DNA from: an uncultured Shewanella sp.
GTDB taxonomy: Bacteria; Pseudomonadota; Gammaproteobacteria; Enterobacterales; Shewanellaceae
Assembly: GCF_947501225.1 (NCBI RefSeq)
Contig: NZ_CANMUW010000007.1
Location: 1-64,000, forward strand
Direction of reading: 5' to 3'
DNA: 64,000 nt
The position numbers were made by a program, and so were the translations under genes. The notes below the pieces were generated by a model, which was not told the DNA's origin, did no database searches, and worked only from the letters and a program-made list of their open reading frames with translations. Of the stretch, positions 23,277-31,905 are shown one piece after another; within the stretch, counting starts at the first letter, position 1, and each line of letters starts with the position of its first letter.

Positions 23277-26090
23277 ATGAATAATGCCAATAACATGACC
23301 AAATATAGTCTCCGCTCATGGGTTCTTGTACTGGCGTTAGCTCCTACAATCCTGGTCGGGATATTACTGGGCAGTTATTTTACCATAAATCGTTTCTATG
23401 AACTCGAAGAAACGCTCATAGAACAGGGCGGCAATATCATTGAGCCTTTAGCTATCGCTGCCGAGATAGGTCTGGAAAAGAAAGATTTCGAAACGACCAA
23501 GAAGCTTATCACCGCCGCCCAGCTGAATAAGTCATCATTAGTGCAGTTTATTGCCATCTTCGATACCAATAACCGGGTCATAGTCACCTCTCACCACTAT
23601 AAAGATCACGAGCTGATGCGCTACGATCAGCCTTTGAGTAGCTTAATGCGTACCGAACTCGAGCAGGTGGGGGACAGCCTTATCTTACGTAGCCCCATCT
23701 TCTCATCTGAACATGAGCTCAAGGTTAACACCTTTGATGAGCAAGACGCTGAACAGGTCGTTGCCACTAAACTTGGCTATATTGCCGTGCTTATCAACAA
23801 GGAGAACGCACTACTCGAGCAACACAGAGCCGCCGTCGCCGCATTTATCATAGTATTGATTGGGGTTCAGCTAAACCTGCTGTTCACCTTCAGGCTGGTT
23901 AAAAATGTCACTCAACCTATCACCGAGATGGTTAGAGTTGTAGCTAAGATTCGTGAAGGAAAACTCGACACCCGGGTCGATGGCAATCTGATCGGTGAGC
24001 TGGATCTGCTGAAGCGGGGCATCAACGCTATGGCCGGCTCCCTGTCCGATTATCACGATGAGATGCAGCAGAATATCGATCAGGCGACATCAGATCTGCG
24101 AGAAACCCTGGAACAGATTGAGATCCAAAACGTTGAACTCGACCTGGCAAAAAAACGTGCTCTGGAAGCCAGTAGAATAAAATCTGAATTTTTAGCAAAC
24201 ATGTCCCATGAACTCAGAACACCACTCAATGGTGTCATAGGTTTTGCCAAACAGCTGTTAAAGACACCGTTACACACCAGTCAGCAGGAATACATCAACA
24301 CTATCGAAAAGAGTGCCACCAACCTGCTTGATATCATTAACGATATTCTCGATTTCTCTAAGCTTGAAGCGGGCAAGATGGTATTGGAAAATATGCCTTT
24401 TGCACTCAGAGAGGTGCTCGACGACACCATCACGCTACTATCAAACAGCGCACGCGAGAAAGATATCGAACTGGTTATCGATATCGAACCGGAGATCCCG
24501 GAAGATCTGTCCGGTGATGCGATGCGAATAAGCCAGATCATGACGAACCTTGTAGGTAATGCAATCAAGTTCACCGACAAGGGTAGCGTTCATCTGAAAC
24601 TGCAGTTAACCGACTCCACCGAGGAGGAGGTTCAACTGAGGTGTGAAGTCACAGATACAGGTATCGGTATCGATGCCGGTCAACAGGAGTATCTATTCCA
24701 GGCCTTCGGTCAGGCAGATTCATCGATCTCCCGACGCTTTGGCGGAACAGGGCTGGGACTTATCATCACCAAACGACTGGTCAATCGGATGGGAGGCCAG
24801 ATAGGCTGTACCTCAAAGCTCAACCATGGCTCGACTTTTTGGTTCACACTGCCACTGCAAAGGAGTCAGTATCCTATCGGACAGGTGCTCCCTCTGGATA
24901 AGCTCTATGGTAAAACCATGCTTTTACTGGAGCCCAGAGAGCTATCCAACAGCACACTCAACCGTCTGGTCAACCACTGGAAAATGCAGGTCACTAACAC
25001 CCGCTCTATAGAGCAGCTAAACAATACTCTCAGCCGAAAGAGTGGGACATTCGATTACGCGATCATCAGTTGCAACGGTTTGGGAGACAAAGATCAGATC
25101 TCATCTCAACTGAAGGAGATTAAGGAACGCTGTCAATACCTGGTCTTTATCTGTGGTAGCAATGAAGCGGTGACACAAGATCTACTGCCATTTGTAGATA
25201 AGCTGATCCCCGCCCCTATCGGCGAAAAAGCACTGGCTCAAATCCTCATCGACCCGCAACCCGACACTCAGAGTCGCTCCCTCACAGAGGACTCCGCCAG
25301 TCTGGAATCCATAGAGAGAGAGCCTTTACGCGTCCTCGCCGTCGATGATAACCCGGCGAACTTAAAGCTTATCGATACCCTGCTCAAAGAGTTAGTCAGT
25401 CAGGTTACCGTTATTGACAGCGGCCAGGGCGCGGTGGATATCGCACAGGAGCGTAGCTTCGACCTCATATTTATGGATATACAGATGCCTGGAACCGACG
25501 GCATCAGTGCCACCAAACTCATCAGGCAGAACTCCCTCAACCGCAATACACCAATTATTGCTGTCACGGCCCATGCCATCGCAGAGGAGCGCGAACGTAT
25601 TCAACAAAGTGGAATGGATGGCTACCTGCCAAAACCTATCGATGAGGCCGCCTTGAGAGGCGTGATCGATCGTTGGAAGACTAAACCTAAGTTCACCCAT
25701 TTCGACCAATTTACTCTCAATTGGGAACTATGCCTGACTCAGGCTAACCATAAACCTGACTTGGCACTGGATATGCTGAAGATGCTGTTAGACTCGCTAC
25801 CTGAAACAACTCAACAAATTGAGGCTGCACTCGAGTCCTTCGATGATCAAATCATGCTGAGCACAGTACATAAACTGCATGGCGCCAGTTGCTATTGTGG
25901 CGTGCCAACGACACAGAAACTGTGCCAGGCCATTGAGTCGACTTTGAAGCAGGGGGCCAGCGTTGCCGATGTCGAACCCGAAATACTTGAGTTACTTGAT
26001 GAGCTAACTAAGGTAGAATCGGCTGCAAATCAAGTAATATCCCAGTTATCTACGGACATAATCGATGACAAAAAAACCAGGCTTCTTTAA
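23277..26090 (+). CDS. barA: Hybrid sensor histidine kinase BarA
   Basis: BarA is the tripartite kinase that phosphorylates UvrY (GacA-type), which drives the small RNAs that titrate CsrA. The 937-residue protein has two membrane helices (about 14-34 and 187-206) around a periplasmic sensor, then HAMP. A HisKA domain has phosphoacceptor His311 (NMSHELRTPLNG), followed by the ATPase domain (GNAIKF, GTGLGL). A receiver has Asp734 (LIFMDIQMPG) and the C-terminal Hpt has His868 (KLHGASCYCG). Start is uncertain: ATG 23277, or ATG 23295 (MTKYSLRSWV), which aligns better with E. coli BarA. Neither has a clear ribosome site. Confidence 0.96.
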   Translation: MNNANNMTKYSLRSWVLVLALAPTILVGILLGSYFTINRFYELEETLIEQGGNIIEPLAIAAEIGLEKKDFETTKKLITAAQLNKSSLVQFIAIFDTNNRVIVTSHHYKDHELMRYDQPLSSLMRTELEQVGDSLILRSPIFSSEHELKVNTFDEQDAEQVVATKLGYIAVLINKENALLEQHRAAVAAFIIVLIGVQLNLLFTFRLVKNVTQPITEMVRVVAKIREGKLDTRVDGNLIGELDLLKRGINAMAGSLSDYHDEMQQNIDQATSDLRETLEQIEIQNVELDLAKKRALEASRIKSEFLANMSHELRTPLNGVIGFAKQLLKTPLHTSQQEYINTIEKSATNLLDIINDILDFSKLEAGKMVLENMPFALREVLDDTITLLSNSAREKDIELVIDIEPEIPEDLSGDAMRISQIMTNLVGNAIKFTDKGSVHLKLQLTDSTEEEVQLRCEVTDTGIGIDAGQQEYLFQAFGQADSSISRRFGGTGLGLIITKRLVNRMGGQIGCTSKLNHGSTFWFTLPLQRSQYPIGQVLPLDKLYGKTMLLLEPRELSNSTLNRLVNHWKMQVTNTRSIEQLNNTLSRKSGTFDYAIISCNGLGDKDQISSQLKEIKERCQYLVFICGSNEAVTQDLLPFVDKLIPAPIGEKALAQILIDPQPDTQSRSLTEDSASLESIEREPLRVLAVDDNPANLKLIDTLLKELVSQVTVIDSGQGAVDIAQERSFDLIFMDIQMPGTDGISATKLIRQNSLNRNTPIIAVTAHAIAEERERIQQSGMDGYLPKPIDEAALRGVIDRWKTKPKFTHFDQFTLNWELCLTQANHKPDLALDMLKMLLDSLPETTQQIEAALESFDDQIMLSTVHKLHGASCYCGVPTTQKLCQAIESTLKQGASVADVEPEILELLDELTKVESAANQVISQLSTDIIDDKKTRLL

Positions 26091-26670
26091 GCGCGTAAAA
26101 GCATTAAGTTTTCAACAAAAGAAAGTATTTGCTATTGCCTTATGCCAACGCATGTTACCCAACTATCAGTTATTTTCTCAGGTGTGCGAATTTGGTGATC
26201 CCCAGGTTTTAGACACTGTCTTAAACCTGCTATGGCAATCGACCTATGATCAAAAGCTTAAGCTGAATATCGATATCTACCTGGAACGATTAGAGCTTAA
26301 CACTCCCAACCCGGCCGAGTTTGATGTCTATGGCGTTTATCCGGCAATGGATGCTTCAACGGCACTTATCTCACTTTTGAGCGCAATACAGGGAAAAGTT
26401 GAAGAGGATATCGTCAACATCAGCAAGCTCTCCTCCAGCACTGTAGCAAACTATATCGAAGCTATCTCCGATATTGAGATGGACGAAGATGCTTTTGATG
26501 ACTACATTTTTAATCATGAAGTCATGGTTGAAGAGAAGGCTCTGCAGGACTCTCTGCTTGAACTTATCGAAGAAAACCCCAAACTGGATGCCGGGTTTAT
26601 AAAGGCATTACGTAAGGAGATCATTGAGGCTGGCGTGTCAAACATAGGCATAGCAACACCGGAAGTTTAG
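26065..26670 (+). CDS. DUF416 family protein (YjaG-like)
   Basis: The 201-residue protein resembles E. coli YjaG (DUF416), whose function is not known to me. Family features are CQRMLPNYQLFSQ near the N-terminus, the acidic FDVYGVYPAMDASTAL in the middle, and the C-terminal ending LRKEIIEAGVSNIGI. It has no signal peptide or membrane helix and a largely helical, acidic composition. Its start lies inside the 3' end of barA (26-bp overlap in another frame), so it is probably co-transcribed and translationally coupled with barA. Confidence 0.9.
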   Translation: MTKKPGFFKRVKALSFQQKKVFAIALCQRMLPNYQLFSQVCEFGDPQVLDTVLNLLWQSTYDQKLKLNIDIYLERLELNTPNPAEFDVYGVYPAMDASTALISLLSAIQGKVEEDIVNISKLSSSTVANYIEAISDIEMDEDAFDDYIFNHEVMVEEKALQDSLLELIEENPKLDAGFIKALRKEIIEAGVSNIGIATPEV

Positions 26671-26686
26671 CCTTCGTCATATAACT

Positions 26687-26938
26687 ATGCGTAAATTGAT
26701 TTATGAAGGCCATGTACTGACAAACTCTGAAGGTTTGACAGATACCTGGAAACTCACCATAGGTGCTCAGAGCCGCATCGGCTCTCTGTTTGAGTTAAGA
26801 AGGCAAGTGAGCTTCTACCAGGAGCTTGGGGTACTGCCTCCGCTAAGGGTGAGTTTACTGGATGCAAAGAGTGCTAAAAATGATAGCACCAGGCTATCAA
26901 ACTCACCAGCACCTGGCAAAAGAGCCAAGTCGAATTAA
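26687..26938 (+). CDS. Small hypothetical protein
   Basis: An 83-codon frame starts 16 bp past the DUF416 stop. I recognise no domain. The first 60 residues (MRKLIYEGHVLTNSEGLTDTWKLTIG and SLFELRRQVSFYQELGVLPP) look like a compact folded protein, followed by a Lys/Ser/Asn-rich tail. There is no strong ribosome site, and the support is the close spacing and protein-like composition. It may be the third gene of a barA-DUF416 transcript. Confidence 0.5.
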   Translation: MRKLIYEGHVLTNSEGLTDTWKLTIGAQSRIGSLFELRRQVSFYQELGVLPPLRVSLLDAKSAKNDSTRLSNSPAPGKRAKSN

Positions 26939-27052
26939 CCGGTATTCGACTTGACTGCTCTGCCGCTCCCCCAAGGCTAGACCTTAGCGTAATATCCTTT
27001 CCCCGGTATTTTATGGTATTTGTATTATTCGCTCGTTTCAGGAATGCTACTG

Positions 27053-28012
27053 ATGTCGCCAATATTAGCTCCACTTTTTTCAGTGCTCGGGATCATGCTG
27101 TTAGGCGCCGTGATCCAAAAACTCAAAATCTTGCCAAGCGAAACCGATCAGGTACTAAACCAATATGTCTATTACATCGCCTTCCCAGCCATCATGTTGT
27201 TTGCTCTGGCACAGACACCGATAGAGGAGATCCTTCAATGGGGCTTTATCGCCGGTTACAGTATCGCGATGCTGATAACCTACCTGTTGGTTACCTTTAT
27301 CTCCCTGAAGATCAATAAGGCTCGCTCAGATATAGCGGCAGTCAGAGCATTAAACACCACCTTCGGCAACACCGCCTTTATCGGTATTCCTCTTCTGGCG
27401 ATGATATTTCCGGCACAACAGAGTGCGTTCGCCGCAGCGGCTATCGCGAGTCTGCTGTCAGTAGTGGTATTTGCAATCGTACTGGTCACCCTGGAGCTAT
27501 ATCGGGGAGAGAAAACACAACCACCGCTAATAACGGTTACACAATCCCTGCTGCAAAACCCTATTGTAATAGGCAGTGCGATAGGTATCACCCTATCCGC
27601 ATTGCAGATCGAGCTCTTTAACGCCATCTCGATAATGATCAAACAGATAGGTATGAGCTCCAGCCCCTGCGCTCTTTTTGCTATCGGTATGGTATTGGCA
27701 AAAGCCAGAGACTCGGCTAAATCACCACGAAGCAACCCTATGGGGCGATTCGCGGAATTAGGCTGGATAAATCTATGTAAGCTACTTATTCAGCCGATGC
27801 TGGCCTATATTTTATTATCGGCCTTCTCCATCGAGGGAGACTATCTGATCATGGGGGTCATCTTAGCTTCACTTCCTACTGCCGCAAGTGTCTACCTGTT
27901 AGCCCAGAGGTACCAGGTTCAGGCTCAAGTGAGCGCTCAGGCAATTGTCGCCGGGACCCTGCTCAGCATATTGACCCTGCCGGTTATAGACGCGTTACTC
28001 AGAACACGTTAA
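27053..28012 (+). CDS. AEC family (auxin efflux carrier-like) transporter
   Basis: An integral membrane protein of about 319 residues with roughly ten hydrophobic segments in two repeats, typical of the AEC/permease family that exports organic anions such as malate or malonate. The first helix is SVLGIMLLGAVIQKL, and the break motif FGNTAFIGIPLLAMIFP fits the family. The start at ATG 27053 (MSPILAPLF) has AGGA 11 bp upstream; TTG 27020 and ATG 27044 are alternatives. The substrate cannot be told from sequence. recN follows after a gap of 95 bp with its own promoter. Confidence 0.85.
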   Translation: MSPILAPLFSVLGIMLLGAVIQKLKILPSETDQVLNQYVYYIAFPAIMLFALAQTPIEEILQWGFIAGYSIAMLITYLLVTFISLKINKARSDIAAVRALNTTFGNTAFIGIPLLAMIFPAQQSAFAAAAIASLLSVVVFAIVLVTLELYRGEKTQPPLITVTQSLLQNPIVIGSAIGITLSALQIELFNAISIMIKQIGMSSSPCALFAIGMVLAKARDSAKSPRSNPMGRFAELGWINLCKLLIQPMLAYILLSAFSIEGDYLIMGVILASLPTAASVYLLAQRYQVQAQVSAQAIVAGTLLSILTLPVIDALLRTR

Positions 28013-28043
28013 CCGGCAGGATAGAGTAATATTCACACAAAGC

Positions 28044-28071
28044 TTTACTGTATATAAAATCAGTATATACT
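28044..28071 (+). promoter_or_regulatory. recN promoter
   Basis: -35 TTTACT (28044-28049), a 16-bp spacer, and -10 TATACT (28066-28071), lying within and between two LexA boxes, 37 bp upstream of the recN ATG. Confidence 0.7.
28046..28065. promoter_or_regulatory. LexA box 1 of recN
   Basis: TACTGTATATAAAATCAGTA is a near-consensus SOS box. The right half is TCAG rather than ACAG, so binding is likely weaker than at box 2. It fills the spacer of the recN promoter. Confidence 0.8.
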
Positions 28072-28087
28072 GTTTAAAAACACAGTA
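28068..28087. promoter_or_regulatory. LexA box 2 of recN
   Basis: TACTGTTTAAAAACACAGTA has perfect CTGT-N8-ACAG halves. It overlaps the -10 box and expected start site, two bases after box 1. Tandem operators are also known at E. coli recN. Confidence 0.92.
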
Positions 28088-28107
28088 CTCTTAGAAGGGA
28101 TGCCGCT

Positions 28108-29769
28108 ATGCTTTGCCAACTCAGTATCAACAACTTTGCCATAGTTCGCTTTCTCGAGCTGGACTTCAAGCCAGGGATGACCACAATTACCGGCGAAACG
28201 GGTGCGGGAAAATCGATCGCCATAGATGCGTTAGGTCTCTGCCTGGGTAATAGGGCCGATGCCAATACACTCCGCCCGGGTGCCACTAAAGCCGAATTCA
28301 GTGCCAGGTTTTCTTTAGATGATGTTCCATTGGCAAAGCGGTGGCTAGAAGATAACGACCTTGAACTCGACGACGAATGCATCCTGAGGCGTACCATCGG
28401 CTCCGATGGACGCTCAAGAGCCTATATCAACGGTAACCCGGTTCCATTGGGTCAAATGAAGAGCCTTGGACAGCTGTTAATTGGGATCCACGGCCAACAT
28501 GCCCATCATGCCATGCTAAAAAGTGAGCACCAGCTTACCCTGCTCGATAGCTACGCCAACCACAGACTTCTGCTTGAATCGGTATCGAGCAGCTTTCAGC
28601 GGTGCAAGCTGATCGAGAAAGAGCTTAAAGCACTGCAACAGTCGCAACACGAGCGAATCGCCAGAAAACAGCTACTCCAATATCAGGTTGAAGAGCTCAA
28701 TGAATTTGCACTCGAGGATGGTGAGTTTGAGCAGATAGAATCCGAACATAAGAAACTTGCCAATGGCACGGCTCTCATTGACGCATGCCGTAAGGAACTG
28801 TTTATTCTGCAAGATAATGATGAAGCCAGTGTTGAATCCCTCATCAATGCCGGGATATCCCAGGCTCAGGAGTTAGAAGCATACGATCCACAGTTGAATA
28901 GTGTGGTTAACATGCTCAATGATGCACTTATTCAGGTTCAGGAGAGTAGTAGCGAGCTCGAGCGTTACCTCGATGGATTGGAGCTGGATCCGGAACACTT
29001 CTCCTTCTTAGAACAGCGCCTCTCAAAGGTGATGCAGCTCTCCAGAAAGCATCAGGTTAATCCTAACGAGCTCTACAGTCACCATCAAACACTGATCGCC
29101 GAGCTGGCCTCATTGGACTCCGACGAGGAGGCACTCACCTCCCTTCAGGAGGAGGTCGATGCCAGCCTTGAGAGTTATATCACCCATGCAAAAAAACTCA
29201 GCCAGAGCCGCATCCGTTATGCCAAAGAGTTAGATAAAAAAGTCACTCAATCTATCCGGGAGTTGAGCATGCCCAAGGGCAAGTTCTCCATATCTGTTAA
29301 CTTCAACGAGTCCCATATATCCCCTAACGGCTGTGACACGATAGAGTTTCTGGTTACCACCAACCCGGGACAACCACTGCAACCGATCTCTAAGGTCGCT
29401 TCGGGTGGCGAACTGTCACGTATTGGTTTAGGTATTCAGGTGATCACGGCCAAGAAGGTCGCTACGCCGACTCTGATATTCGATGAGGTCGATGTCGGAA
29501 TATCGGGACCGACAGCGGCAGTCGTTGGAAGAATGCTCCGTAGTTTAGGAGAGTCGACCCAAGTCATGTGCGTGACTCACCTGCCCCAGGTTGCAGGCAA
29601 GGGCCATCAACATATGTTTGTCAATAAACAGAGCAGAGGGGGAAAAACTGAAACCTCGATGGTACCGTTAGATAAGACACAGCGTATAGAGGAGCTGGCT
29701 CGGTTACTGGGTGGGGATGTTATCACCAGCAACACACTGGCCAACGCGAAGGAGCTCTTACACTCCTGA
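28108..29769 (+). CDS. recN: DNA repair protein RecN
   Basis: RecN is an SMC-like ATPase acting early in double-strand break repair and is strongly SOS-induced. The 553-residue protein has Walker A in TITGETGAGKSIAIDALGL, a long central coiled coil (about 155-360), the ABC signature VASGGELSRIGLGIQVI, Walker B LIFDEVDVGISGPTAAVVG and VCVTHLPQVAG. The start ATG at 28108 is preceded by AGAAGGG. Two LexA boxes overlap its promoter. Confidence 0.98.
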   Translation: MLCQLSINNFAIVRFLELDFKPGMTTITGETGAGKSIAIDALGLCLGNRADANTLRPGATKAEFSARFSLDDVPLAKRWLEDNDLELDDECILRRTIGSDGRSRAYINGNPVPLGQMKSLGQLLIGIHGQHAHHAMLKSEHQLTLLDSYANHRLLLESVSSSFQRCKLIEKELKALQQSQHERIARKQLLQYQVEELNEFALEDGEFEQIESEHKKLANGTALIDACRKELFILQDNDEASVESLINAGISQAQELEAYDPQLNSVVNMLNDALIQVQESSSELERYLDGLELDPEHFSFLEQRLSKVMQLSRKHQVNPNELYSHHQTLIAELASLDSDEEALTSLQEEVDASLESYITHAKKLSQSRIRYAKELDKKVTQSIRELSMPKGKFSISVNFNESHISPNGCDTIEFLVTTNPGQPLQPISKVASGGELSRIGLGIQVITAKKVATPTLIFDEVDVGISGPTAAVVGRMLRSLGESTQVMCVTHLPQVAGKGHQHMFVNKQSRGGKTETSMVPLDKTQRIEELARLLGGDVITSNTLANAKELLHS

Positions 29770-29795
29770 TATCGATGGCTATCCAATTCAGCCAG

Positions 29796-29820
29796 AGGAA
29801 GCCCCTTCCAGGGACTTCCT
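29796..29820. terminator. Weak hairpin between convergent recN and methyltransferase
   Basis: AGGAAGCCCCT and AGGGACTTCCT pair with one mismatch around loop TCC. It lies in the 59-bp gap between two convergent genes and has no T run, so it is at best a partial terminator for either. Confidence 0.4.
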
Positions 29821-29828
29821 CCTCGAAC

Positions 29829-31061
29829 TTAAGGGATAAAGATAACCTCTTCGTTAAGCAGTTGGTAGATAACCTCTACAGCCCTGTTTTTATCAGCCCC
29901 ATTCTGACCTAGTACGTTAAGCATATCGGCACCGGAAAAACAGGTGGTTTGTTCGGTAAGAAGCAGTATCACTTGAGCCAGAATCGGATCGGTTACCGTT
30001 TCACTTTTCCTGTTTCGCACCCTGTAGCTCACCTTTTCTATTCGTTGGGAGTGATCCAGATTGCGCTTCTCAACAGAGAATGAAGCCTCCGGGTTCACGG
30101 CAAATTGACTCGAGTCGATCTGCTCAACTGTGACCATTGGAGCGGCTGAGTTATCGGCCTTACAGATAATAAACTCCAGCTTGGGGATCTCGAACAGCCT
30201 TTCAATCACCTTATACTGCTCCGTCAGGCTCAACTCCTTTAATCTGGCTAACAGTTGAGGATCTGTGAAACGTTTCTCTACCGACCATGCATCGGGATCG
30301 GTCCAACGAATGAACTTCATTCCGGCATTCGCAATAAATTGCCATAAGGAGCTTATATCGTAACTCACTTCATTCACATTCAGGCAGGTATCGACAAACT
30401 CCACATCAGGGTTGCTATGGGTATTTTCCCAGTAATTCCCCTTAAAGATGGTGCTATCGGCAACCTCGGTTAACTTTCTGGCGAGTGGTAATCGACTCTC
30501 GATGGGAGCTTGATTAGACGAGATAATGTCTATCCCTTCGATAAGACGATAGAGAGCTTGCCGGCCATAACTGCCATAGAGCATTAATGAGATCACGCCG
30601 TGAGGAGCCAGGATCTCGGTCAGATTGTTAAGACCCACCTGAGGATCGGACAGGTGATGCAATACTCCGGAAGAGTAGATGACATCGAAGCCACCGGGAG
30701 GCACCTCTACCCCCTCTAACGTCATAAGGTCAGCCTGCACAAAGTTAATATTGGTGAGACCGCGCGCCTGAGCATTGGCTCGCGCCTCGGCTAAACCAAC
30801 ACTATTAATATCGATGGCGGTAAACATCACATTGGGTTGAAGTGATGCAGCCCCGAGAACTGCCGGACCTCGGCCACACCCGGCATCTAATACGTGAAGA
30901 GGCCCGTCCTTATCTTTTTTCTTAGCCACATAGCTTAAGAGTAACCTGATATCGAACCCGGCTCTGATGGTCGGATCGCCCGACGGGTAGGGATATTGCT
31001 CATACATACTCTTAACTTTACTGGTTGTGTGATCCACGGTCCGTCTCCATGTTTGGTGCAA
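29829..31061 (-). CDS. Class I SAM-dependent methyltransferase, substrate unknown
   Basis: The 410-residue protein has an N-terminal MYEQYPYPSGDP motif seen in a family of large bacterial methyltransferases. The Rossmann core follows: VLDAGCGRGPAVLGAA (motif I), FTAIDINSVGLAEA, NINFVQADLM and FDVIYSSGVLHHLSDP (motif IV). The C-terminal 180 residues have no motif I know; the last 90 may form a separate helical domain. It is convergent with recN. The substrate is not predictable; related proteins are often annotated as general methyltransferases. Confidence 0.85.
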   Translation of the reverse strand: MHQTWRRTVDHTTSKVKSMYEQYPYPSGDPTIRAGFDIRLLLSYVAKKKDKDGPLHVLDAGCGRGPAVLGAASLQPNVMFTAIDINSVGLAEARANAQARGLTNINFVQADLMTLEGVEVPPGGFDVIYSSGVLHHLSDPQVGLNNLTEILAPHGVISLMLYGSYGRQALYRLIEGIDIISSNQAPIESRLPLARKLTEVADSTIFKGNYWENTHSNPDVEFVDTCLNVNEVSYDISSLWQFIANAGMKFIRWTDPDAWSVEKRFTDPQLLARLKELSLTEQYKVIERLFEIPKLEFIICKADNSAAPMVTVEQIDSSQFAVNPEASFSVEKRNLDHSQRIEKVSYRVRNRKSETVTDPILAQVILLLTEQTTCFSGADMLNVLGQNGADKNRAVEVIYQLLNEEVIFIP

Positions 31062-31410
31062 TCGATGAGCAGGAGCATAGAAACAACAAGACGTTGATAT
31101 CGGGATTACTCCCTGGCACCAAGCTCACTAAATAGATAATAGAGTTAATATGTTAACTCATTAAGCGAATCCAAATTAGCGCATTTCAGTGCTATTAGCA
31201 AAAGGAAAACTGATAATTCAACTAGTCGGCAGCCGGGTGATTACAAACCGTTTTTACACGGTTTTTTCAATAGAGAGAAATCAGCGACAGGATAAAGCAG
31301 AGAGGGGAGTTAGCCTCAATATGAATGAATCAGGCATAAAGTCACGCTTAGCCATCGAGAAGAAAAGCGCTTATGACACCCGCCTGAGTGCCACAAGCTT
31401 ACACCATAGC
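31062..31410. other. Intergenic region with a plus-strand terminator-like hairpin
   Basis: 349 bp between two minus-strand genes. An 80-codon plus-strand frame (31189-31431) runs through but looks non-coding: it has no ribosome site, crosses the hairpin at 31245-31267 and ends in the pgpA 3' end. The region likely holds the methyltransferase promoter. Confidence 0.5.
31245..31267 (+). terminator. Orphan terminator-like hairpin
   Basis: AAACCGT and ACGGTTT pair around a 6-nt loop and are followed by T on the plus strand only. Both flanking genes are on the minus strand, so no plus-strand gene explains it. Confidence 0.45.
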
Positions 31411-31905
31411 CTACGCCAGGTAGTGAGCTAACCCCTGCAGGCAAGCGAGAGCGAAGATCCCCGCGAGGACATCATCTATCATGATGCCAAAGCCACCTTC
31501 TACCTTTGCATCTAACCAACGTATGGGCCAGGGTTTGATGATATCGAAGAAGCGAAACAGGGCAAAGCCAACCAACAACCAAACCCAACCCGCCGGAGCC
31601 GCTATCATGGTGATGAGCAGGCCGGCGACCTCATCCCAGACGATAGCGCCATGGTCGTGTACGCCCATATCTTTAGCGGCTTTATCACAGATATAAAAAC
31701 CGGCAATGACACTTATAAGAGTCAATGCCAGATACCAGGACAGGCTCAGAGGGGCCATCAGCAGATACAGCGGGATGGCAGCAAGAGTACCGAAGGTTCC
31801 CGGTGCCTTAGCCGCCAAACCGGAGCCAAACCCCAGAGCCAAAAAATGGATAGGGTTAGTCAAAGAAAGATGAGTCAAAGCTTCATCTCTGGAGAATATG
31901 TTCAT
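31411..31905 (-). CDS. pgpA: Phosphatidylglycerophosphatase A
   Basis: PgpA dephosphorylates phosphatidylglycerophosphate to phosphatidylglycerol at the inner membrane. The 164-residue protein has the family signatures LALGFGSGLAAKAPGTFGTLAAIP, ICDKAAKDMGVHDHGAIVWDEVAG and the C-terminal FDIIKPWPIRWLD and GFGIMIDDVLAGI, with about three or four membrane segments. Its ATG overlaps the thiL stop by 1 bp (TGATG), so it is translationally coupled to thiL, the usual nusB-thiL-pgpA order. Confidence 0.97.
   Translation of the reverse strand: MNIFSRDEALTHLSLTNPIHFLALGFGSGLAAKAPGTFGTLAAIPLYLLMAPLSLSWYLALTLISVIAGFYICDKAAKDMGVHDHGAIVWDEVAGLLITMIAAPAGWVWLLVGFALFRFFDIIKPWPIRWLDAKVEGGFGIMIDDVLAGIFALACLQGLAHYLA

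Noticed and set aside
31189..31431. 80-codon plus-strand frame
   Set aside because: No ribosome site, crosses a hairpin, ends inside pgpA antisense.
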